In this document: piece after piece, positions 29,702 to 37,932 of the stretch
Layout: every line of letters begins with the position of its first letter
Numbering within the stretch: the stretch's first letter is position 1
Assembly (NCBI GenBank): GCA_019240215.1
Contig: JAFAYQ010000016.1
Coordinates: 62,001 to 126,000, forward strand
Length of the DNA stretch: 64,000 nucleotides
Reading direction: 5' to 3'
Origin: Actinomycetota bacterium
GTDB taxonomy: Bacteria; Actinomycetota; Actinomycetes; Streptosporangiales; Streptosporangiaceae
Translations under genes and position numbers: made by a program
Notes under the pieces: model-generated
Seen by the model: only the letters and a program-made list of their open reading frames with translations
The model's database searches: none
Told to the model about the DNA's origin: nothing

Positions 29702-31312
29702 ATGACCAGCACCGTGCCTGACGACAGCTTCCACGTCTACGACACCACCCTGCGCGACGGCGCCCAGCAGGAGGGGCTGAACCTCACCGTCGCCGACAAG
29801 CTGGCGATCGCGTCCCACCTGGACGGCCTGGGGGTCGGCTACATCGAGGGCGGCTGGCCCGGCGCCATCCCCAAGGACACCGAATTCTTCCGCCGCGCCC
29901 AGCGCGAGCTGGAACTCAAGCACGCGCAGCTCGCCGCGTTCGGCGCGACCCGCCGGCCCGGCGCCAAGGCACCCGATGACCCTCAGGTCGCCGCGCTGCG
30001 CGAGTCGGGCGCGCCGGTCGTGACGCTTGTCGCCAAGAGTCACGACCGGCACGTCCGGCTGGCCCTCCGGACTACGCTGGAGGAGAACCTGGCCATGATC
30101 CGGGAGACGGTCGAGCACCTGCGCGCCAACGGCCAGCGGGTGTTCCTGGACGCCGAGCACTTCTTCGACGGGTACCGGTCGGATGCGGCCTACGCGCTGG
30201 AGGTGGTGCGGACCGCGGTCACCGCCGGGGCCGAGGTGGTCGCCCTGTGCGACACCAACGGCGGCATGATGCCGAACGAGCTCGGCGACGTGGTCACCGC
30301 GGTGGCGGCCGCGACCGGCGCCCGGCTCGGCATCCACTGCCACGACGACACCGCCTGCGCGGTCGCCAACACCCTGGTCGCCGTGGACGCGGGCGTGACC
30401 CACGTCCAGGGCACCGCCAACGGCTACGGCGAACGGGCCGGCAACGCCAACCTGTTCAGCGTGGTGGCCGGGCTGCAGCTGAAGAAGGGCCGCCCGGTGG
30501 TGCCGGACGGCTGCCTGGGCGAGCTGACCCGGATCGCCCACTCGATCAGCGAGGTCACCAACGTGACCCCGAACGGCCACCAGCCCTACGTGGGGGTGTC
30601 GGCGTTCGCGCACAAGGCCGGGCTGCACGCGTCGGCCGTCAAGGTCGACCCGATGCTCTACCAGCACATCGACCCGGCCCTGGTCGGCAACGACATGCGC
30701 ATGCTGGTCTCGGACATGGCGGGCCGCGCCTCGGTCGAGCTCAAGGGCAAGGAACTGGGCTACGACCTGTCCGGCGACAAGGCGGCCCTCGGCCGGGTGG
30801 TGGACCGGGTCAAGGAGCTGGAGGCCCGCGGCTACACGTTCGAGGCGGCCGACGCCTCGTTCGAGCTGCTGCTGCGCGGCCAGCTCGACCCGGACGGCGA
30901 GACCCGCGACCGGCACTTCGAGGTCGAGTCCTGGCGGGTCATCATCGAGCGCCGCAAGGACGGCGAGCTGGTCAGCGAGGCCACCGTCAAGCTCACCGCC
31001 AAGGGCGAGCGGGTGGTGGCCACCGGCGAGGGCAACGGCCCGGTCAACGCGCTCGACAAGGCGCTGCGGATCGCGCTCGAGCGGACCTACCCCGAACTGG
31101 CCAGCCTCGAGCTGGCCGACTACAAGGTCCGCATCCTCGAAGGCACCCACGGCACCGGCGCGGTGACCCGCGTCCTGATCGAGTCCGACGACGGCACCGG
31201 CCGCCCCTGGAACACCGTCGGCGTCGACGAGAACATCATCGCCGCCTCCTGGCAGGCCCTGGAGGAGGCCGTCACCTACTGCCTGCTCCGCTCCGGCCAC
31301 CAGCCCGGCTGA
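29702..31312 (+). CDS. cimA: Citramalate synthase
   Basis: Condenses acetyl-CoA with pyruvate to (R)-citramalate, a threonine-independent entry to 2-oxobutyrate and isoleucine. The protein has 536 residues. The HMGL-like barrel starts with VYDTTLRDGAQQEGLNLTV and YIEGGWPGAIPKDTEFF, signatures of the CimA branch rather than LeuA. The metal site includes GIHCHDDTACAVANTL. The C-terminal LeuA-type regulatory domain runs from about residue 400 (SWRVIIERRKDGELVSEATVKL), where isoleucine would bind. I chose ATG 29702, since earlier codons belong to the attenuator leader. The Ile-rich leader upstream supports CimA over isopropylmalate synthase. Confidence 0.93.
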   Translation: MTSTVPDDSFHVYDTTLRDGAQQEGLNLTVADKLAIASHLDGLGVGYIEGGWPGAIPKDTEFFRRAQRELELKHAQLAAFGATRRPGAKAPDDPQVAALRESGAPVVTLVAKSHDRHVRLALRTTLEENLAMIRETVEHLRANGQRVFLDAEHFFDGYRSDAAYALEVVRTAVTAGAEVVALCDTNGGMMPNELGDVVTAVAAATGARLGIHCHDDTACAVANTLVAVDAGVTHVQGTANGYGERAGNANLFSVVAGLQLKKGRPVVPDGCLGELTRIAHSISEVTNVTPNGHQPYVGVSAFAHKAGLHASAVKVDPMLYQHIDPALVGNDMRMLVSDMAGRASVELKGKELGYDLSGDKAALGRVVDRVKELEARGYTFEAADASFELLLRGQLDPDGETRDRHFEVESWRVIIERRKDGELVSEATVKLTAKGERVVATGEGNGPVNALDKALRIALERTYPELASLELADYKVRILEGTHGTGAVTRVLIESDDGTGRPWNTVGVDENIIAASWQALEEAVTYCLLRSGHQPG

Positions 31313-31320
31313 ATCGTCCC

Positions 31321-31351
31321 GCGCCCGGGGCTGCGAGCCGGCCCCGGGCGC
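31321..31351. terminator. Terminator between cimA and the toxin remnant
   Basis: A perfect 11-bp stem (GCGCCCGGGGC 31321-31331, GCCCCGGGCGC 31341-31351). It sits between convergent genes and can serve both. Confidence 0.8.
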
Positions 31352-31362
31352 ACGTCACGCGG

Positions 31363-31510
31363 CTACCGGTCGTAGACCGTGCTGCGATGGGCGATCTTCA
31401 CGACCAGGACAACCAGTTCCGACTCGTGGATCTCGTACAGCACCCGGTAGTCACCGACCCGGACGCGCCACGCTCCGGACACTTTGCTGAATGACAAGTT
31501 CATAGGCCAC
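31363..31510 (-). pseudogene. RelE/ParE-family toxin, internally deleted and frameshifted
   Basis: From GTG 31510 the first codons read MAYELVIQQSVRS, a typical RelE N-terminus, but this frame stops soon at a TGA. In another frame the same stretch encodes the RelE C-terminal half, SGAWRVRVGDYRVLYEIHES followed by VLVVKIAHRSTVYDR, ending at 31363. The roughly 35-40 residues normally between these two parts (helix pair) are missing, and the remaining length is not a multiple of three. The gene is therefore broken by a deletion of about 0.1 kb. A 46-codon fragment from ATG 31503 is open but lacks the N-terminal strand and helices. Confidence 0.75.
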
Positions 31511-31531
31511 GGGCTGAGCGTACGCGCGCGG

Positions 31532-31813
31532 CTACAGGTCCGCTTCTGCCTTGGCCTGGTCCCACGGAATTACCGGCTCGCCCTCATCGCGCCTCGCGCG
31601 AGCCGCCCGGACATCGGCTGCGTCTTCAAGCTCGGCGAACAGCGCCTCGGCCTGTCCCGGCGTCATCTGTTCCAGCAGGGCTGCGAACTCAGCCGGGACG
31701 ATTCCCGCCAGTCGTTCGCCGTCGTGCCCGACCAGATACACCACTTGGCCGCGGGCGGCCTCGTGGGCAGCGTCGGCCGCTGCCGGAACATCGTCGAGCG
31801 GTAGCTCGCTCAT
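31532..31813 (-). CDS. Phd/YefM-type antitoxin
   Basis: A 93-residue acidic protein. Start ATG 31813 has GAGGG four bases upstream; the frame also opens at 31831, but that ATG has no spacing from its GGAGG. The N-terminal half (PLDDVPAAADAAHEAARGQVVYLVGHDGERLAGIVPAEFAALLEQM) has the Phd/YefM pattern of a DNA-binding antitoxin that also represses its own promoter. The C-terminal region (EALFAELEDAADVRAARARRDEGEP) would wrap the toxin. Its toxin partner directly downstream is degenerate, so this is an orphaned antitoxin. Confidence 0.82.
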   Translation of the reverse strand: MSELPLDDVPAAADAAHEAARGQVVYLVGHDGERLAGIVPAEFAALLEQMTPGQAEALFAELEDAADVRAARARRDEGEPVIPWDQAKAEADL

Positions 31814-32001
31814 CTGACCCTCATCCTCCAAGTGCGTTCTCGACCAGAGTAAAGGGGCTCAGCGCCTCCCTACAGAGTAGAGCGGCACTCGACGATGGGT
31901 AATTTCAAGCCGCCGCCCCGAAAGAGGCGCCCGGCCGCGGAATCCGTCGTCATCGAGTAGGCGAGCGCGGCTACCTGTAGTGCCCGTTTAGGGTGGGACT
32001 C

Positions 32002-32247
32002 ATGGACGACAAGGAGATCCTCACCCGCATCGACGAGCTCGTCGCCTCCGAGCATGAGCTCCGCGGCAAGCTGGCGGCCGGGGAACTGACCACCACCGAG
32101 GAACACCAGCAGCTCAAGAGCGTCGAAGAGGCTCTTGACCAGGCGTGGGACCTGCTGCGGCAGCGTCGCGCCCGCCGCGAGTTCGGGGAGGACCCGAGCG
32201 TGGTGGACAACCGCCCGGTAACCGAGGTCGAGAATTACCAGCAGTAG
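32002..32247 (+). CDS. DUF2630 family protein
   Basis: An 81-residue, strongly charged protein, predicted as a helical hairpin: MDDKEILTRIDELVASEHEL and then ELTTTEEHQQLKSVEEALDQ, WDLLRQRRARREFG. This matches DUF2630, a widespread small actinobacterial protein of unknown function. A GTG three codons earlier is possible, but MDDKEIL is the family start. Confidence 0.88.
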   Translation: MDDKEILTRIDELVASEHELRGKLAAGELTTTEEHQQLKSVEEALDQAWDLLRQRRARREFGEDPSVVDNRPVTEVENYQQ

Positions 32248-32333
32248 GAGCCGGGCGCCTCAGTAGGCTCTAGCCCTGGAGCCGCTGAGGCAAACTACCG
32301 CCTGGCCCGTCTGCTGGAGGACGAAGGAGAGCC

Positions 32334-33188
32334 GTGCGTATCGCAAGGTTCGCCATGGGGGGCGATGTCGCCTATGGCGTGGTCGAAGAGGACCAGGGCG
32401 GCGGGATCTCCGCCGCTGGGCTCGATTCCCCCGGGACATCGAGCGCGTCCGGCGGGACGGACCGGCCGCTGGTCATCGCCGAGCTACGGGGGCACCCGTT
32501 CGGGACCGACCCGGCCGGAGTGCAGTTCACCGGCCGCCGGTTTCCGCTCGCGGACGTCCGGCTGCTGGCCCCGGTGCTGCCGAGCAAGGTCGTCGCGGTG
32601 GGCAAGAACTACGCCGACCACGCCCAGGAGATGGGCAGCGAGGCCCCGGCCGAGCCGGTGCTGTTCCTCAAGCCGTCGACCTCGGTCGTCGGCCAGGGCG
32701 ACGCGATCGCCTACCCGATCAAGCTGACCGAGCGGGTCGACTACGAGGGTGAGCTGGCCGTCATCATCGGCCGGCTCTGCCGCGAGGTGCCGATGGACCG
32801 CGCCCAGGACGTGATCTTCGGCTACACCTGCGCCAACGACGTGACCGCGCGCGACCTGCAGACCCGCGACGGCCAGTGGACCCGGGCCAAGGGTTTCGAC
32901 ACGTTCTGCCCGATCGGCCCCTGGATCGAGACCCAGGCCGACCCGACCGACCTGGCCCTCACCACCTCGGTGAACGGCGAGGTCAAGCAGCACGCCCGCA
33001 CCTCGGAGATGGTGCACGACGTGCCCACCCTGATCGCGTTCGTCAGCCAGGTCATGACGCTGCTGCCGGGCGACGTGATCCTGACCGGCACCCCGGCCGG
33101 GGTCGGCCCGCTGCAGCACGGCGACGAGGTGTCGGTGACGATCGAGAGCATCGGCACGCTGCGGAACCGGGTGGTCATCCGTGACTGA
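32334..33188 (+). CDS. Fumarylacetoacetate hydrolase family protein
   Basis: A 284-residue FAH-fold enzyme. The FAH core begins at about residue 75 (SKVVAVGKNYADHAQEMGSE) and includes EPVLFLKPSTSVVG, VDYEGELAVIIGRLCREV (metal Glu pair), GYTCANDVTARDLQ, KGFDTFCPIGPWI and ILTGTPAGVGPLQHGD. Family members hydrolyse acylpyruvates or act as oxaloacetate tautomerase/decarboxylase; which applies here cannot be read. The N-terminal about 70 residues carry a Gly/Ser-rich insert. GTG start with GAAGGAGA upstream. Its last 8 bp overlap gltX, a pairing seen in many actinobacteria. Confidence 0.9.
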   Translation: MRIARFAMGGDVAYGVVEEDQGGGISAAGLDSPGTSSASGGTDRPLVIAELRGHPFGTDPAGVQFTGRRFPLADVRLLAPVLPSKVVAVGKNYADHAQEMGSEAPAEPVLFLKPSTSVVGQGDAIAYPIKLTERVDYEGELAVIIGRLCREVPMDRAQDVIFGYTCANDVTARDLQTRDGQWTRAKGFDTFCPIGPWIETQADPTDLALTTSVNGEVKQHARTSEMVHDVPTLIAFVSQVMTLLPGDVILTGTPAGVGPLQHGDEVSVTIESIGTLRNRVVIRD

Positions 33189-34698
33189 CCCCTGGTCGGG
33201 GGGTCAGTACGCAGGGTCGGTCCGGGTCCGGTTCGCGCCGTCGCCCGGCGGTCACCTGCACGTCGATGAGCTGCGCACCGCCCTGTTCGGCTGGGCGTTC
33301 GCCCGGCACACGGGCGGCGCCTTCGTACTGTCCATCGACGACGTCGACGGCCCCGGGGACGGCACCGCCGAGGTCGCCGAGGAGCACGTCGCGGCCGCCC
33401 GGGAGGCCCTGCACTGGCTGGGCCTGAACTGGGACGAGGGCCCCGACCAGGGCGGCCCCTACGGTCCCTACCGGCAGAGCGAGCGGATCGAGCTCTACCA
33501 CCAGTGGGCCCAGCGGTTCCTCGACACCGGCTACGCCTACTGGTGCTACTGCAGTCCCGAGGAGCTGGCCGCCCGGCACGAATCGGGCGCCGGCACCAGC
33601 GACTACGACCGCTACTGCCGGACCCTGACCCCGGACCAGGTGCAGGCCTACCTGGCCGAAGGGCGCCAGCCGGTGCTGCGGTTCCGGATGCCGGACGGCT
33701 CGACCACGTTCACCGACCTGCTCGGCGGCGAGCTGACCGTCGACCACCAGGCCGTCCCCGACTTCGTGCTGATGCACGCCGACGGCCGCCCGCTGCACGG
33801 CCTGACCAGCGCCGTCGACGACGCGACGATGCGGATCAGCCACGTCATCCGTGACACCAGCCAGCTGCCCGCCACCCCCCGGGAGCTGGCCGTGTACCGG
33901 GCCATGGGCCTTCCCGAGGACCAGTTCCCGGTGTTCGCGCACGTGGCCGGCCTGGTCGGCGAGGACGGGGAGAAGCTGTCCCGGCACCACGCGGTCACCG
34001 CGATCGACCGCTACCGGCGGGACGGGTTCGTGCCCGAGGCGCTGGACAACTATCTGGCGTCGCTGGGCTGGTCCCCCGAGGACGGCCGGGCCGAGTTCAC
34101 CGTCGATGACCTGGTCGGCGGGTTCGACCTGGCCCGGGTCAGGACCAGCGCCGCCGAGTTCGACCCGGCCGAGCTGGAAACGCTCAACGGCACCAAGATC
34201 CGGGCGCTGACCCCGGCCGACTTCGCCCGCCGCATCGTGCCCTTCCTGGCCCAGTCCGGGCTGGTGACCGAGCCGCTCAGCAGCGACCAGATGTGGTTCA
34301 TCCGCGACGGGGCCCCGCTCATCCAGGACCGGATCACCCGGCTGACCGAGGTCCCCGCCCAGCTGGCGTTCCTGCTGGTGCCCGACCCCGGCTTCCACCC
34401 GCAGCCCGCCGACGCGGCCGCGGTGCTCACGGCCGAGGCCGCCACCCCGCTCAAGGCGGCCGCCGAGGCGCTGGCGGCGCTGCCCGACTGGACCGCCGAG
34501 GCCATCGAGCAGGCCCTGTCGGCCGCGCTGGTCGACGGCCCCGGCCCCGGCCCCGGCCCCGAGGCGGCCCGGACCCCGGTCCAGGTGGCGGTCACCGGCC
34601 GCCGCGAAGGGCCGCCGCTGCCCGGCTCGCTGGCCCTGCTGGGCCGCGAGCGCACCCTGGCCCGGCTGGCCAGCGCCCAGGCCAGTCTGCCGAGCTGA
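33181..34698 (+). CDS. gltX: Glutamyl-tRNA synthetase, with altered HIGH motif
   Basis: Charges tRNA-Glu with glutamate (class Ib). 505 residues, normal length. The nucleotide-binding start is VRVRFAPSPGGHLHVDELRT (residues 14-33). Where most GluRS have TGxLHVGGARTAL, this one has G at T and D29-E30 at the Gly pair. The second motif is GEKLSRHHAV (K265LSR). A CYC...YCR cluster after residue 120 resembles the zinc site of bacterial GluRS. The C-terminal about 170 residues are the helical anticodon-binding region. It starts at a GTG inside the FAH gene. Assignment is firm by overall similarity, but the altered motif raises the question of reduced activity or a specialised role. Confidence 0.87.
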   Translation: MTDPWSGGQYAGSVRVRFAPSPGGHLHVDELRTALFGWAFARHTGGAFVLSIDDVDGPGDGTAEVAEEHVAAAREALHWLGLNWDEGPDQGGPYGPYRQSERIELYHQWAQRFLDTGYAYWCYCSPEELAARHESGAGTSDYDRYCRTLTPDQVQAYLAEGRQPVLRFRMPDGSTTFTDLLGGELTVDHQAVPDFVLMHADGRPLHGLTSAVDDATMRISHVIRDTSQLPATPRELAVYRAMGLPEDQFPVFAHVAGLVGEDGEKLSRHHAVTAIDRYRRDGFVPEALDNYLASLGWSPEDGRAEFTVDDLVGGFDLARVRTSAAEFDPAELETLNGTKIRALTPADFARRIVPFLAQSGLVTEPLSSDQMWFIRDGAPLIQDRITRLTEVPAQLAFLLVPDPGFHPQPADAAAVLTAEAATPLKAAAEALAALPDWTAEAIEQALSAALVDGPGPGPGPEAARTPVQVAVTGRREGPPLPGSLALLGRERTLARLASAQASLPS

Positions 34699-34891
34699 CT
34701 GCCCGGCTGCTCCGGATCAGCTGACGCCGTCCTGCCCACGGCTGTCTCACCGGCCCCGGCCGCGCTACCACTGCCGTCGACCCTGGCCGCCCCACCGACC
34801 CGCCTGCCTTACTCCGCCCCTTATGGTCAGCCCCGACCGCAATTGCGCCGTCCGAAATGCGGAGCAAGCTGCACGATAAACGAAGCTCAGT

Positions 34892-34904
34892 CGTGATCAT
34901 CACG
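34892..34904 (+). promoter_or_regulatory. Dyad upstream of the LacI-family gene
   Basis: CGTGAT-C-ATCACG, a perfect 6-1-6 inverted repeat 37 bp before the GTG start at 34942. A central-C dyad next to a LacI-family gene is a reasonable autoregulatory operator. Confidence 0.45.
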
Positions 34905-34941
34905 TTTAGACTGGGCAGCAGCGGCGGCGAAAGGGGCACCG

Positions 34942-35961
34942 GTGAAGCGTCCGACCATCGCCGACGTCGCTCTGCGAGCGGGCGTGACCAAGGCGGCGGT
35001 GTCGTTCGCCCTCAACGATCAACCCGGCGTTTCGGCCGCCACCCGCGAGCGCATCCTGGCCATCGCGGCCGAGGTCGGTTTCCAGCCCAGCAGCGCCGCC
35101 CGCGCCCTGTCGGGTGGCCGGGCCCAGGCGCTGGGTCTGGTCATCGAACGGCCCGGGCGGGTGCTGGGGGTCGAGCCGTACTTCATGCAGCTGATCTCCG
35201 GCATCCAGAGCGAGCTGGCCGGGCAGCACCTGACCCTGCTGTTCACGCTGGCCGAGGACCACGGTGCCGAGATCAGCCTGTACCGCGGGTGGTGGGCGCA
35301 GCGCCGGGTGGACGGGGTGTTCCTGGTCGACCTGGAGGTCGAGGACCCGCGGGTGCCGGTGCTGGAGGGGCTAGGCATGCCCGCCTTCGCGATCGGGGCG
35401 CCGCAGGCGGCCGGCACGCTGCCCGCGGTGGCGCCCAACACAAGCGCCGCCGCCGAGACCGCGATCGGCCATCTGGCCGGCCTCGGCCACCGCCGGATCG
35501 GCCGGGTCGCGGGCCGGGCCCACTACTGGCACACCGGCAACCGGGCCGAAACCGTGGCCGCCGCCTGCGCCCAGCGCGGCATCGAGCTGGTCACGGTGAG
35601 CGGCGACTACAGCCGCGAATCCGGTGCCCGCGCCACCCACGAGCTGCTGAGCCTGCCCGTCCCGCCCACCGCGATCCTCTACGACAACGACATCATGGCC
35701 GTCGCCGGTCTGGCCGAAGCGCAGCGCCTGGGCGTCCAGGTGCCCGGACAGGTGTCGATCATGGCCTGGGACGACTCGATCCTGTGCGAGCTGGTGCACC
35801 CCGCCCTGACCGCCCTGCGCCACGACATCAGCGGCGTCGGCGCCGCCGCGGCCCGCCGTCTCACCCAGCTCGCGGCCGGCGGCCCGGCCGAAGGCTTCAC
35901 CGAGCCCGCCCCCACCCTGATGTCTCGCGGCAGTACCGCTCCCGTTCGCGGCCGTGGCTGA
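34942..35961 (+). CDS. LacI-family transcriptional regulator
   Basis: A 339-residue sugar-responsive repressor type. The N-terminal HTH is RPTIADVALRAGVTKAAVSF, with hinge helix SSAARALSGGRAQALGL. The periplasmic-binding-protein-like ligand domain runs from residue 60 (VIERPGRVLGVEPYF ... HRRIGRVAGRAHYW ... PTAILYDNDIMAVAGL ... VSIMAWDDSILCELVHP). Ligand unknown; no sugar genes are immediately adjacent, though the GH65/HAD pair lies 2 kb downstream on the same strand. Confidence 0.92.
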   Translation: MKRPTIADVALRAGVTKAAVSFALNDQPGVSAATRERILAIAAEVGFQPSSAARALSGGRAQALGLVIERPGRVLGVEPYFMQLISGIQSELAGQHLTLLFTLAEDHGAEISLYRGWWAQRRVDGVFLVDLEVEDPRVPVLEGLGMPAFAIGAPQAAGTLPAVAPNTSAAAETAIGHLAGLGHRRIGRVAGRAHYWHTGNRAETVAAACAQRGIELVTVSGDYSRESGARATHELLSLPVPPTAILYDNDIMAVAGLAEAQRLGVQVPGQVSIMAWDDSILCELVHPALTALRHDISGVGAAAARRLTQLAAGGPAEGFTEPAPTLMSRGSTAPVRGRG

Positions 35962-36006
35962 TCTCCGCTAGACTGCGTGAACGCGAGCGGCTCTCCGCCG
36001 CCCCAT

Positions 36007-36078
36007 TGGGGTATGGGGTAATTGGCAGCCCGACGGGTTCTGGCCCCGTTAGTCTAGGTTCGAGTCCTGGTACCCCAG
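36007..36078 (+). tRNA. tRNA-Gln (anticodon CTG)
   Basis: Cloverleaf of 72 nt. Acceptor TGGGGTA (36007-36013) pairs with TACCCCA (36071-36077), discriminator G. Anticodon stem ACGGG/CCCGT with loop TTCTGGC, and T-loop GTTCGAGTC. The 3' CCA is not encoded (CCG follows). A UUCG-loop terminator is 22 bp downstream. Confidence 0.97.
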
Positions 36079-36099
36079 CCGAGTTGGTTCACCGTGTTC

Positions 36100-36122
36100 A
36101 ATGCCCCTTCGGGGGCATTTTC
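36100..36122 (+). terminator. Terminator of tRNA-Gln
   Basis: AATGCCCC (36100-36107), tetraloop TTCG, GGGGCATT (36112-36119), then TTTC. A stable 8-bp stem with a UUCG loop. Confidence 0.9.
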
Positions 36123-36595
36123 AATTTGGCCCGCAGTGTTTGCCCGGGGGACGACCCCCGGAACCCCCGCGCGGCCCTACCTACGGCTTCGGTGCTCGCC
36201 GGCCGCCTTCTTCTCGCCGTGGTTTTTCCCGAGACCGGACAGCGGCGCGCCGTACTTCGGTGCCCGCTGCGGTGGCCGTCCCGCTCGCGCCCGCACGCCG
36301 TCATCCCGGACGTCCTGCCCCCTCGCTCCGTCACCCCGGACGTCCCTGCTCACACCAAGCGCCGGTGGCCGCTGCCCGCCCGTCACCCTCGCCCCTCGCG
36401 CCCGCCCGGTCACCCTGGCCCCTCGCGCCCCGCCCTGGGCCCCGCGCCGCTACCCCCGGACGTGCCGCCCACACCAGCAGCCCGGGACCGCCCGGCCCCG
36501 CTCCGGTGCCGTCCCGCTCGCAGCAGACGTCGCCGCTGACCGCCCGTCGTTCGGCGCCGCCCGGATGTCCCGCCGCCACGTCACACACGTAACAA
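36123..36595. other. GC-rich non-coding region
   Basis: About 0.47 kb, very C-rich. All frames stay open over long stretches only because of composition, and the translations are Pro/Arg/Ala low-complexity without ribosome sites. It contains imperfect direct copies of a block of about 27 bp near 36380-36435 (CACCCTCGCCCCTCGCGCCC, then a near copy). No gene is supported. Confidence 0.55.
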
Positions 36596-36664
36596 GCCCC
36601 CGGCGGTAAACCGCCGGGGGCAAAAGAGATCCCCGTCCGCGAGGGGGGGTTCGCGGACGGGGAT
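36596..36664. terminator. Two back-to-back strong hairpins
   Basis: First: GCCCCCGGCGGT (36596-36607) and ACCGCCGGGGGC (36610-36621), 12 bp with a 2-nt gap. Second: ATCCCCGTCCGCGA (36629-36642) and TCGCGGACGGGGAT (36651-36664), 14 bp with an 8-nt G-rich loop. Both are perfect. They lie downstream of the minus-strand glsB gene and probably end its transcript. Confidence 0.75.
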
Positions 36665-36754
36665 GTTGAGGGAGAGCCGGGAATGGTCAGGCCGTGGGCT
36701 CTTCCCGGGGCGCGGCCGGGGGAGGGGAGCCCTCAATTCCGGGCATCTCCGGGA

Positions 36755-37048
36755 TTACCAGCGACGCCGGGACCGCCCGCGGCCCCGCTCGGTGCCGGTC
36801 AGGCGGAGGATCAGCAGGATGATGACGGCGCCGATGATGGAGCCGATGAGGCCGGTGGCGTGGAACGAGTTGACCGAGACGGTGTGGTACTCGACCAGGT
36901 TTTCCACGAATCCGCCGACGAACGAGCCGACGATGCCGAGGATGATCGTGCCCAGGATGCCGATGGGGTCGGGACCGGGGATGAGGAGCCGCGCGATCAG
37001 GCCCGCGATGAGCCCGACGATGATGAGAACGATGATGAAGGTGACCAT
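36755..37048 (-). CDS. GlsB/YeaQ/YmgE family stress-response membrane protein
   Basis: A 97-residue inner-membrane protein with three hydrophobic segments: VTFIIVLIIVGLIAGLIARL, GILGTIILGIVGSFVGGFV and GLIGSIIGAVIILLILRL, and a basic tail (GRGRSRRRW). The spacing and the motif IPGPDPIG between the first two helices are typical of the transglycosylase-associated GlsB/YeaQ family, linked to general stress in enterobacteria. ATG 37048 is used; a TTG six codons upstream is less likely. Confidence 0.9.
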   Translation of the reverse strand: MVTFIIVLIIVGLIAGLIARLLIPGPDPIGILGTIILGIVGSFVGGFVENLVEYHTVSVNSFHATGLIGSIIGAVIILLILRLTGTERGRGRSRRRW

Positions 37049-37367
37049 GCCGGCTTGATTCCCCAAACCGGGGCTGATATACGCACACTGCTCTTGCTCT
37101 GAACAAAAGGATCTTTACCGGGCGGGACGCCGGCAGGATATGGCCAGGTCGGAGCCGGTCGACGGGCAAAAATTCCAGAAATCTGGCGGCAAAAAATAGG
37201 TCCGCTGCCCCCTGCTGGGGCCTCCGCCGAGCCCGTCCAGCCCCCTCCCCAGCGCCCTTTTCAGGTTTTCCCGGCCCTGAGGACCGGGCCGGCGCGAACG
37301 GATCGGACGGCACTCCGTTTTGCTGACTTCCGCGTGGTGCACTAGTCTTACGCCGGTCACCAAACAT
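37049..37367. other. Intergenic region between glsB and tRNA-Glu
   Basis: 319 bp with alternating AT-rich (37075-37110, 37165-37200) and GC-rich parts. It contains a small dyad CCAGA-AA-TCTGG at 37175-37186 upstream of glsB. No gene is seen. The glsB promoter (left) and the tRNA promoter (right) must lie here. Confidence 0.5.
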
Positions 37368-37440
37368 GGTCCCGTCGTCTAGTGGCCCAGGACGCCGCCC
37401 TCTCAAGGCGGTAACGCCGGTTCGACTCCGGTCGGGACTA
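37368..37440 (+). tRNA. tRNA-Glu (anticodon CTC)
   Basis: A 73-nt cloverleaf. Acceptor GGTCCCG (37368-37374) pairs with CGGGACT (37433-37439) with a G-T first pair, discriminator A. D-arm GTCTAGTGGCCCAGGAC, anticodon loop in CCTCTCAAGG, T-arm CCGGTTCGACTCCGG. CCA is encoded at 37441-37443. Confidence 0.97.
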
Positions 37441-37529
37441 CCACCCAGGCCGTGCGGCCCACAACGCACGGCCTTCGCGCTTTTACGGCCGGATCAGGAC
37501 CAGACGAGCGAAGTGCGGGGTATCCAGGT

Positions 37530-37799
37530 ATGGATTCTTCTGGCGACGTGGAGTACGTGAGCAAGCCGGGCGACGACGAGGACGGCGGCGTCGAGGTCAT
37601 CATCACCACCGACACCTCGGCCGCCCCCCACAAGGCGGGCGAGGGCAAGCTCTACGTGATGCGCAACTCCGGCGACCCCGACGGCCCCAAGCTGTACTTC
37701 ACCGAGGCCGAGTGGGACGCGTTCGTGCTCGGCGTCAAGGACGGCGAGTTCGACCTGGACGAGAACGGCAACCTGCCGCCCCTTCCCGGCCAGGGCTGA
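37530..37799 (+). CDS. DUF397-like small protein
   Basis: An 89-residue acidic protein. The C-terminal half, KLYVMRNSGDPDGPKLYFTE then EWDAFVLGVKDGEFD, matches the core of DUF397 proteins, which in actinobacteria usually sit next to XRE-type regulators and are linked to development. Here no XRE gene is adjacent. The N-terminal half is polar and probably disordered. It starts at ATG 37530, 90 bp after tRNA-Glu. Confidence 0.8.
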   Translation: MDSSGDVEYVSKPGDDEDGGVEVIITTDTSAAPHKAGEGKLYVMRNSGDPDGPKLYFTEAEWDAFVLGVKDGEFDLDENGNLPPLPGQG

Positions 37800-37932
37800 C
37801 CCTCCCGGCCAGGGCTAACCCTGCGGGGCCAGGGCTGAAACGCACAACTTGCCCGGTTTAGCCGCCTGCAGGTTTGCCTTCCGGCTGCCAAGCCGAGAGT
37901 GAACGTTAAGGCTTGGCCGCTAACCTAAGCTC

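Noticed and set aside
36098-36590. Several overlapping Pro/Arg-rich open frames on both strands after tRNA-Gln
   Set aside because: They arise from extreme C-richness; no ribosome site and low-complexity translations in every frame.
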